DNA of 64,000 nucleotides, taken from NCBI RefSeq assembly GCF_900104095.1, contig NZ_FNJO01000009.1:62001-126000 (forward strand). The letters are read 5' to 3'. A program made the position numbers and the translations under genes. The number at the start of each line of letters is the position of its first letter. Within the stretch, counting starts at the first letter, position 1. The stretch comes from Ralstonia sp. 25mfcol4.1 (GTDB taxonomy: Bacteria > Pseudomonadota > Gammaproteobacteria > Burkholderiales > Burkholderiaceae). The notes below the pieces were generated by a model that saw nothing but the letters and a program-made list of their open reading frames with translations, did not search any database and was not told where the DNA came from. Shown here piece by piece: positions 54,638 through 64,000 of this stretch.

Positions 54638-55078
54638 CTAGCGCGAGCCGCCCGTGATGTAGTGTTCGAGCTGTTCGATCGTGAAGCGTTGCTCGCTGAT
54701 GATGTCGTTGACCAGGTCGCCGATCGACAACATGCCCATCAGCCTGTCGCCCTCCATCACCGGCAAGTGCCGCAGGCGATGCCTGGTCATCAGCGCCATG
54801 CAATCGTCGGTGCTTTGTTCGGCACGTACATAAATCACGGCCGTGGTCATGATTTCCTTGACCAGCGTCTCTCGCGACGTGCGTTGCATCAGGATCACCT
54901 TGCGCGCGTAATCCCGTTCGCTCAGGATGCCGACGATCTTGTCGTGTTCCATTACCAGCAGCGCGCCAATGCCCTTGTCGGCCATGAGCTGCAGCGCCGC
55001 GTACACCGTCGCCGTGGGTGGAATACTGAAGATGGCGTGATTTGCCTTGTTTTCCAGAACCTGCCGTGCGGTCTTCAT
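54638..55078 (-). CDS. CBS-domain pair protein
   Basis: A 146-residue protein consisting of two CBS domains (about 7-66 and 75-135; YAALQLMADKGIGALLVMEHDKIVGILSERDYARK and TTDCMALMTRHRLRHLPV-like DDCMALMTRHRLRHLPVMEGDRLMGMLSIGDLV). Such stand-alone pairs bind adenine nucleotides and act as small energy or redox sensors. I use the ATG at 55076-55078 (MKTARQVLENK); the upstream in-frame extension is Arg/Ala-rich and not CBS-like. Confidence 0.9.
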   Translation of the reverse strand: MKTARQVLENKANHAIFSIPPTATVYAALQLMADKGIGALLVMEHDKIVGILSERDYARKVILMQRTSRETLVKEIMTTAVIYVRAEQSTDDCMALMTRHRLRHLPVMEGDRLMGMLSIGDLVNDIISEQRFTIEQLEHYITGGSR

Positions 55079-55263
55079 GTCACCGACTCCTTGTTGCCGT
55101 TTTGGAAACAGTCGCTGCCCAGACTCGATCAATCTGCGGTGCTGCGCAAAAGCCCGCACCCCCCGGTGTCTGGCTGCGTCTAACCAGATTAGCAAACGAA
55201 AGCGCCGCCTCACAGGGTGACTTTCACGAATCTTCGCCGCCCGTGTTGGCGCGGCGCACGGCT

Positions 55264-55962
55264 TTACACAGACGGTTGCTCGCCCGGCACCAGCCGGACG
55301 GCGCGCGGCTTGCGCTGCCATTGCCGGGCCAGCCGGACGATCTCCGGCGGCGGATCGGCGTCGGGCGACGCATGGAACAGCAGCGTCTGCCGTGACTTCG
55401 GGCAACGGCTGGCCACGAAGGCGATGTCATCGGCAAACCCCATGTCGAGCATGGTGTCGGCGGCTTCGAAGATGACCGTGTTCACCGCACGAAGATCCAG
55501 GCTTGCCGCATCGATATGGTCGAGCATGCGTCCCGGTGTGCCCACAACGATATGCGCGCCGTGGATCAGGCTATCGATTTGTGCCCGGATCGGCATGCCG
55601 GTGCATAGCAGCGCCACCTTGACCTGCCCAGCCACCCGCGCCAACTGCCGGATGCGGCGCGCTACCATGTCGGCGCGATCGCGGGTGGGACACAGCACCA
55701 GCGCCTGGACGTCGAAACGTTGCGGATCGAGCCGGTGGAGCAGGGCGATCGCCAGCGTCGTGGCACTGCCGCCGCCCTGGCGCACCTGCACGATCAGGTC
55801 GTGACCGGCAAGCGCCAGGGGCAGGGCGACGGACTGCAGCGGCGTCATTGAAACGTGGCCCGATTGCGCCAGCGCGTCGAGCCACATCGGTTCCAGCGGC
55901 AGCGCCGAAAAGGGTTCGCACCGCAGCGCGCTCACCTGGGATGGGGGCTGGCTGGCACGCAT
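55264..55962 (-). CDS. Catalytically dead DEAD-box-like single RecA domain (DbpA-like)
   Basis: A 232-residue protein similar along its length to the first RecA-like domain of DbpA-type RNA helicases (MTPLQSVALPLALAGHDL, ALVLCPTR, VVGTPGRMLDHI, MLDMGF). The catalytic motifs are lost: the Walker A lysine is S66 (QGGGSATT), the DEAD box is E166-A-A-D169 with the catalytic Glu replaced, PTRELA is PTRDRA, and SAT is H197-A-S. The second RecA domain is absent. The frame is intact, so it is not an obvious pseudogene. It begins 4 bp after the DUF72 stop and is probably coupled to it. The role may be RNA or protein binding. Confidence 0.75.
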   Translation of the reverse strand: MRASQPPSQVSALRCEPFSALPLEPMWLDALAQSGHVSMTPLQSVALPLALAGHDLIVQVRQGGGSATTLAIALLHRLDPQRFDVQALVLCPTRDRADMVARRIRQLARVAGQVKVALLCTGMPIRAQIDSLIHGAHIVVGTPGRMLDHIDAASLDLRAVNTVIFEAADTMLDMGFADDIAFVASRCPKSRQTLLFHASPDADPPPEIVRLARQWQRKPRAVRLVPGEQPSV

Positions 55963-55966
55963 GGCC

Positions 55967-57133
55967 TTACGCGGCGGCGCGGCTGGCGGTTTTCTTCGCA
56001 GCGGCCTTCCTGGCGGGCGCCTTCCTGGCCGGGGGCGTGGGTGCGGCTGCCTTGCTGGCGGCCTTCTTCGTTGCCACCTTCTTCGTTGCCACCTTCTTCG
56101 TTGCCACCTTCTTCGTTGCCGCCTTCTTCGTTGCCGCCTTCTTTGCAGCCGGCCTCTTTGCCGGTGCCTTCCCTGTCGGCGCTTTCTCTACTGAAGCCTT
56201 ATTTTGGGGTGCCTTTCCTGCCGGCGCCTTTTTTGCCGGTGCCTCCGCCGGTGCCTCCACGGCGGCCGGCCTCGACACCGCAACCTTCACCGGGACATCT
56301 TCGGTCGGTGTCCAGCCCAGCCGCTCCAGCAGCGCGCCGGCCGCCGACGGCGCCCGTTCCTTCGCGCCATTAATGAAGAACAGGTACACCGCCTTCGGCT
56401 TGAGCTTCACGCCCGGCTTGTCTTCCACCGCAGGCAGGTCATCGGGCGCCTTGCCTTCGGCCCAGCTTGCGACGCGTCCGGCCCACTGGTCCAGGTCCTT
56501 GGGCGCGTAACCGGTCGCCAGCTTTTCCTGTGCATTCATCAGGCGCGCGTAGACGAAGTCGGCGGTCAGATCGGCAAATGACGGGAATTTTGGAGAATCG
56601 GTGAATACCGTGGCCGCCTTGAACTTGCGTGCCAGCTTCAGGTATTCGTCGCACATGAAACTCGCGTGGCGCACCTCCAGCACGTGCCGTAGCGGCACGC
56701 CTTCCACGGAGTCCGGCAGCAGGTTCAGGAAGGCCTCGAAGTCATCTGGCACGAACTGCTTGGTCGGTGCGAACTGCCAGACGACGGGGCCGAGCTTGTG
56801 GCGCAGCTCGGCGATGCCGCTGTCGATAAAGCGATGAATCGAATCCGCGCCCTCGGCCAGGATGCGCCGGTTGGTGGCGAAGCGCGACGCCTTGACGGCG
56901 AACACGAAGTCATCGGGCGTGGCATCGCGCCAGTTGGCAAATGACGTGCGCTTCTGCGTGCCGTGATAGGTACTGTTGATTTCGATGGCGGTCAGGTGGC
57001 GGCTCGCGTATTCCAGTTCACGCGCCTGCGGCAGGCCCGCCGGATAGAAATTGTCGCGCCACGGCGCGAAATTCCAGCCGCCGATACCAATGTGGACATT
57101 GTCCGATGACTTGCCTTGCTTGCGCACTGCCAT
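55967..57133 (-). CDS. DUF72 (YecE-like) protein with histone-H1-like Lys/Ala tail
   Basis: A 388-residue protein. Residues 10-270 are a DUF72 TIM-barrel-like domain (HIGIGGWNFAPWRDNFYP, LTAIEINSTYHGTQKR, FVFAVKASRFATN, LGPVVWQFAPT, YLFFINGAKERAPS). From about residue 290 the chain is a basic low-complexity tail rich in Ala-x-Lys-Lys, like histone H1 or AlgP C-terminal tails, partly written by 15-bp tandem repeats. The tail may bind nucleic acid. DUF72 function is unknown. GGGGAG lies 10 bp upstream of the ATG. The downstream gene starts 4 bp after the TAA. Confidence 0.88.
   Translation of the reverse strand: MAVRKQGKSSDNVHIGIGGWNFAPWRDNFYPAGLPQARELEYASRHLTAIEINSTYHGTQKRTSFANWRDATPDDFVFAVKASRFATNRRILAEGADSIHRFIDSGIAELRHKLGPVVWQFAPTKQFVPDDFEAFLNLLPDSVEGVPLRHVLEVRHASFMCDEYLKLARKFKAATVFTDSPKFPSFADLTADFVYARLMNAQEKLATGYAPKDLDQWAGRVASWAEGKAPDDLPAVEDKPGVKLKPKAVYLFFINGAKERAPSAAGALLERLGWTPTEDVPVKVAVSRPAAVEAPAEAPAKKAPAGKAPQNKASVEKAPTGKAPAKRPAAKKAATKKAATKKVATKKVATKKVATKKAASKAAAPTPPARKAPARKAAAKKTASRAAA
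56058..56147. repeat. 15-bp tandem repeat in the DUF72 tail
   Basis: Six near-identical 15-bp units (gccaccttcttcgtt and variants, from 56058, 56073, 56088, 56103, 56118, 56133) encoding Ala-Thr-Lys-Lys-Val/Ala pentads on the minus strand. The unit preserves frame, so copy number can vary without disrupting the gene. Confidence 0.9.
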
Positions 57134-57244
57134 GGCCGCGATCTCCCCGAGAGACGATGGACCAAGTCTAGCCGCATTTGCCGTACGCGGCTGTCAGGAT
57201 GCGGACACGTGATTCGCGCGCGGCATGCGGCTTCGCGCCGTGGC

Positions 57245-57577
57245 CTACTTTCCCTCGGCCGGCGCCGGGTACTTGCGCGCGTTCATCTCCATCTTGGCGC
57301 GCACCGCCGCGTCCAGGTCGACGCCCAGCGCCGTCACCAGCTGCGTCAGGTAGATCGTGATATCGGCCAGTTCCTGCTCGACGTGTGCACGCTCGGTCGT
57401 CGACATGATGTCGCGCGACTCTTCCTCGGTTTGCCACTGGAAGATTTCCACCAGCTCGGCCACTTCCACGCTAAGCGCCATCGCCAGATTCTTCGGGCTG
57501 TGATACTTGCCCCAGCCGCGCGCCTCGCCGAAGGCGTGCGCCGCTTGCTGGAGGTTGCTGAGGTCGATAAGAGCCAT
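57245..57577 (-). CDS. MazG-like nucleotide pyrophosphohydrolase
   Basis: A 110-residue all-alpha NTP pyrophosphatase of the MazG/RS21-C6 (dCTPase-like) type that cleans up non-canonical or excess nucleotides. The magnesium motif ExxE-...-ExxD is visible as E38-x2-E41 and E69-x2-D72 (LSVEVAELVEIFQW, EQELADITIYL). The short length fits a single-domain dimeric or tetrameric enzyme. It is 111 bp upstream of the DUF72 gene on the same strand. Confidence 0.9.
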   Translation of the reverse strand: MALIDLSNLQQAAHAFGEARGWGKYHSPKNLAMALSVEVAELVEIFQWQTEEESRDIMSTTERAHVEQELADITIYLTQLVTALGVDLDAAVRAKMEMNARKYPAPAEGK

Positions 57578-57703
57578 GGTCTGCCTGGTGCGAATTGGGG
57601 ATCAGGCGGCATTGTCCCATTGATCGTGGACGATCTACGGCTCGACAGCGCGATGCCGGCAGGCATACCCTGCCAGACTCAACCCACCGCAGACGGAGGC
57701 CAC

Positions 57704-58363
57704 ATGCGACCTTCCCCCCGCCTGGTGTTCTTCACCCTGACCGGTTCGCTCGCGTATCTGGCGCTGCCCATCGCCGGATGGGGCGGCGTCGCCGCCTGCT
57801 TCGCCAATCCCGTCCGGACCGCCGCTGTCGTCGGCACCATGGCCATGGCCGTTATCGCAACCTTCTCCGGCGGGAATATCAGTACGAGCGAGCGCGAAGA
57901 TCGCAGCAACCGCTGGGTGCTGATCGCCTTCGGCGTCCTCGGACTGCTGACAGGCTACGTACCGGCACTGTCCGATCGGCTCAACTTCTGGACAATCGGC
58001 GATGAAGCGGTGCGCTGGATCGGCCTGGCGCTGTTTGTCGTCGGCGGCACACTGCGGCTCTGGCCCGTATTCGTCCTCGGCAAACGGTTCAGCGGACTGG
58101 TTGCCATCCAGCCCGGCCACACCCTGGTGACCACAGGCATCTACGGCGTTATCCGGAATCCCAGCTACCTGGGGCTCATGGTTGGATCGCTAGGGTGGGT
58201 ACTGGTGTTCCGATCCCTGATCGGCGTGATGCTGACTGCGCTGATGCTATGGCCGCTGACCGCGCGGATCCGGGCCGAGGAGGCCCTGCTGCGCGAGACG
58301 TTCGGGGACGAATATGCGCGCTATTGCGCGCGGACATGGCGGATGGTGCCGGGGGTATGGTGA
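57704..58363 (+). CDS. Isoprenylcysteine carboxyl methyltransferase (ICMT)-family membrane protein
   Basis: A 219-residue inner-membrane protein with about five hydrophobic segments. The C-terminal half carries the family signature: VAIQPGHTLVTTGIYGVIRNPSYLG, then a hydrophobic pair and RIRAEEALLRETFGDEYARYCARTWRMVP, matching the SAM-binding region of ICMT/PEMT proteins. Bacteria lack prenylated CAAX proteins, so the substrate is probably a lipid or small molecule. GGAGG is close to the ATG. A terminator follows immediately. Confidence 0.88.
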   Translation: MRPSPRLVFFTLTGSLAYLALPIAGWGGVAACFANPVRTAAVVGTMAMAVIATFSGGNISTSEREDRSNRWVLIAFGVLGLLTGYVPALSDRLNFWTIGDEAVRWIGLALFVVGGTLRLWPVFVLGKRFSGLVAIQPGHTLVTTGIYGVIRNPSYLGLMVGSLGWVLVFRSLIGVMLTALMLWPLTARIRAEEALLRETFGDEYARYCARTWRMVPGVW

Positions 58364-58370
58364 AAGCGCC

Positions 58371-58402
58371 AAAAAAAATCCCGGCCTTGAGCCGGGATTT
58401 TC
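58371..58402. terminator. Bidirectional intrinsic terminator between ICMT and gyrB
   Basis: An 8-bp stem (ATCCCGGC / GCCGGGAT) with a 5-nt loop, flanked by eight A on the left and TTTT on the right, so it works for both convergent genes. Confidence 0.92.
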
Positions 58403-58424
58403 TGTGCACACCTATTGCAACCCA

Positions 58425-60956
<2,532 letters not shown>

Positions 60957-61045
60957 CTACTCACGATACTCACGGCAAATGCGGAGAAATCCGTACCTGC
61001 GCCGGACGGCGATGGGTGCGGACCAACCGCATTCGCGGGTTACTT

Positions 61046-61085
61046 AAAAACGGCAAAAGGGGCGGATCCCGTGGACCCGGCCCCT
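61046..61085 (-). terminator. Probable terminator between dnaN and gyrB
   Basis: Read on the minus strand, AGGGGC-(C)-GGGTCC-ACG-GGATCC-GCCCCT with one bulge and one G-U pair, followed by TTTGCCGTTTTT. It lies about 50 bp after the dnaN stop and would partly separate dnaN and gyrB transcription. Confidence 0.6.
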
Positions 61086-61134
61086 GCTGCGGTGTGTGCC
61101 CGATTGTGTATGGATGGCGACTCGGTGCTGGCCA

Positions 61135-62250
61135 TCAAATGCGCATCGGCATCACGACGTACTTGAAGTTGTCGTCTTCCGGCACGGTAATCAGCGCACT
61201 CGAATTGGAGTCGCCGAGGCTGACCTGCACCTGCTCGCTCTTGAGATTGCCGAGCACGTCGAGCAGGTAGGTCACGTTAAAGCCGATGTCGAGCGCGTCG
61301 CCCGAATAATCGAGTTCCAGCTCTTCCTGCGCCTCTTCCTGGTCGGCGTTGGTCGAGCTGATCTTCAGCACGTGCGTGTCCAGAATGCAGCGCACGCCCT
61401 TGAACTTGTCGGTCGTCAGGATCGCAGTACGCTGCAGCGCCTGCTGCAGTTGCACGCGGTCGATCGCGAATGCGTTCTTGTAGCCCTTCGGGATCACGCG
61501 CTGGAAGTCCGGGAACTTGCCTTCCACCAGCTTGCTGATCAGTTCCACGTTGGCAAACGAGAACTTGACCTGGTTGGCGGCCAGCTGCACCTGGACAGGA
61601 TCGTCGTTGTCTTCCAGCAGGCGCTGCAGTTCCAGGATGGTCTTGCGCGGGATGATGACTTCCTGGCGCGAGCCCACGCCGGTCGCCTCGTTTTCCAGTT
61701 CCACGCCGCAGTACGCCAGGCGGTGGCCGTCCGTGGCCACGGCCATGACCTTCTTTCCGTCCACCACCAGCAGCATGCCGTTCAGATAGTAGCGGATGTC
61801 CTGCTGGGCCATCGCGAAGTGCACCATCGCCAGCAGATGCTTGAACGTCTTCTGCGGCAGGCTGACGCTCGCGTTGAACTCGGCGGCCTCGGCAACGGTC
61901 GGGAACTCTTCCGCGGCCAGCGTCTGCAGCGCAAAGCGGCTCTTGCCCGATTGCACGGTCATGCGCTTGTCGTTCAGCGACAGCGCCACGTCGCCGTCAG
62001 GCATCGCGCGCAGGATGTCCAGCAGCTTGCGCGCGGCCACCGTGGTGGCCACGTCGTCGCTGCCCACGCCGCATTCGGCGTGCGTGGTGATCTGGATCTC
62101 GATGTCGGTCGAGAGGAAGGACACGTTCGAGCCGGACTTGCGAATCAGCAGGTTGGCCAGGATCGGGAGGGTGTGGCGGCGCTCCACGATGCCGCTCACG
62201 ATTTGCAGCGGACGCAGCAGGTTGTCTCGCGAGGTTTTGACCAATTGCAT
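61135..62250 (-). CDS. dnaN: DNA polymerase III beta subunit (sliding clamp)
   Basis: The 371-residue clamp that tethers polymerase III. It starts MQLVKTSRDNLLRPLQIVSG, has three clamp domains with the characteristic RHTLPILANLL and GEFPDFQRVIP-type segments, and ends with the partner-binding C-terminal YVVMPMRI. The length is standard. AAGGATAAATTCA precedes the ATG. It is 330 bp downstream of dnaA. Confidence 0.98.
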   Translation of the reverse strand: MQLVKTSRDNLLRPLQIVSGIVERRHTLPILANLLIRKSGSNVSFLSTDIEIQITTHAECGVGSDDVATTVAARKLLDILRAMPDGDVALSLNDKRMTVQSGKSRFALQTLAAEEFPTVAEAAEFNASVSLPQKTFKHLLAMVHFAMAQQDIRYYLNGMLLVVDGKKVMAVATDGHRLAYCGVELENEATGVGSRQEVIIPRKTILELQRLLEDNDDPVQVQLAANQVKFSFANVELISKLVEGKFPDFQRVIPKGYKNAFAIDRVQLQQALQRTAILTTDKFKGVRCILDTHVLKISSTNADQEEAQEELELDYSGDALDIGFNVTYLLDVLGNLKSEQVQVSLGDSNSSALITVPEDDNFKYVVMPMRI

Positions 62251-62580
62251 TGAATTTATCCTTCGTCGTTTGTCGTCGGCGACCGCGGAATCAGGTGAAA
62301 CTCAGATATCCAATTTCCACTTTGGAATCAAAGAGTTAATGCCGGATTGTACCAAGGATAAGCCGCTGCGGTGAAGCGGGGCGAATCCGGCAGGGCGTCG
62401 GGCTGTGCACAAAATGCCACGCTCCGGGCGCCTACGTCCGCCAATTCGTCCCGACTCACCGCAAAGCCTTATCTGAGGCCGGTTTCCCGCGATGCAACAG
62501 TTGCTCTGGCGCCCGCTTGCCGCCGGACGCGCACCCAGTAGTATGCCAGCCCGGCAAGGCCGCCCTGCAATTCCCGCGAA
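62251..62580. other. dnaA-dnaN intergenic region
   Basis: About 330 bp without a gene. I find no consensus DnaA box; the best is TGTGCACAA at 62404-62412 (7 of 9). It probably contains a dnaN promoter. The replication origin is more likely beyond the right edge, upstream of dnaA. Confidence 0.55.

Positions 62581-64000
<1,420 letters not shown>

Noticed and set aside
62251-62580. Replication origin between dnaA and dnaN
   Set aside because: No consensus DnaA boxes and only a 7-of-9 match; in this group the origin usually lies upstream of dnaA, which is outside the window.

Overview
The window looks like a GC-rich betaproteobacterial main chromosome close to the replication origin. The minus strand at the right edge carries the dnaA-dnaN-gyrB block. 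The remaining housekeeping genes (mreBCD-mrdA-rodA, gatCAB, minCDE, a GBP-type porin, a Bug/TctC binding protein, a kdp operon) fit a Cupriavidus/Ralstonia-type member of the Burkholderiaceae. This placement rests on gene content and protein style only. I see no insertion sequence, prophage, CRISPR array, rRNA or tRNA.

Layout. 1-9.2 kb: the 3' part of a GcvA-like LysR regulator converges on a minus-strand block reading mreB-mreC-mreD-mrdA-rodA-DUF484-xerC, covering cell-wall elongation and chromosome dimer resolution. 9.2-10.0 kb is a long non-coding gap. 10.0-15.1 kb: gatC-gatA, a small lipoprotein, a dienelactone-hydrolase-like protein and gatB, closed by a strong terminator. 15.1-27.0 kb is the most unusual stretch. 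All six genes are on the minus strand: a YadA-head-like protein without signal peptide or anchor, a SEL1-repeat protein, a transglutaminase/DUF2126 protein, a fused ATP-grasp/alpha-E protein, a second transglutaminase, and another large leaderless YadA-like protein.

27.1-35.9 kb is a complete kdp system (a small upstream membrane ORF, kdpF, A, B, C, then D and E). It is preceded by a site matching the TTTATA-N5-TTTACA KdpE box known from E. coli. 36.0-37.0 kb: a CorA-type transporter. 37.3-39.3 kb: minCDE. 39.7-42.5 kb: a porin and two divergent orphan OmpR-type regulators with degenerate receiver domains.

42.5-58.4 kb is a mixed metabolic and transport region: a tripartite-tricarboxylate binding protein, a four-cysteine small protein ending in a tandem repeat, an M20 carboxypeptidase, a Fsr-like exporter, an AraC regulator, an M20 amidohydrolase, a FAH-family enzyme, a glutathione transferase, an ODP-type metallo-beta-lactamase-fold protein, a glutathione-peroxidase-like protein, a DHA2 exporter, a CBS-domain protein, a catalytically dead DEAD-box-like domain, a DUF72 protein with a histone-H1-like tail, a MazG-like pyrophosphohydrolase and an ICMT-type membrane methyltransferase. 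58.4-64 kb: gyrB, dnaN and the 3' part of dnaA.

The best candidates for something little described are the amidoligase/ATP-grasp/transglutaminase operon bracketed by two leaderless YadA-like proteins, and the DUF72 plus inactive-helicase pair. Functions are inferred from sequence motifs read by eye; no database search was possible.
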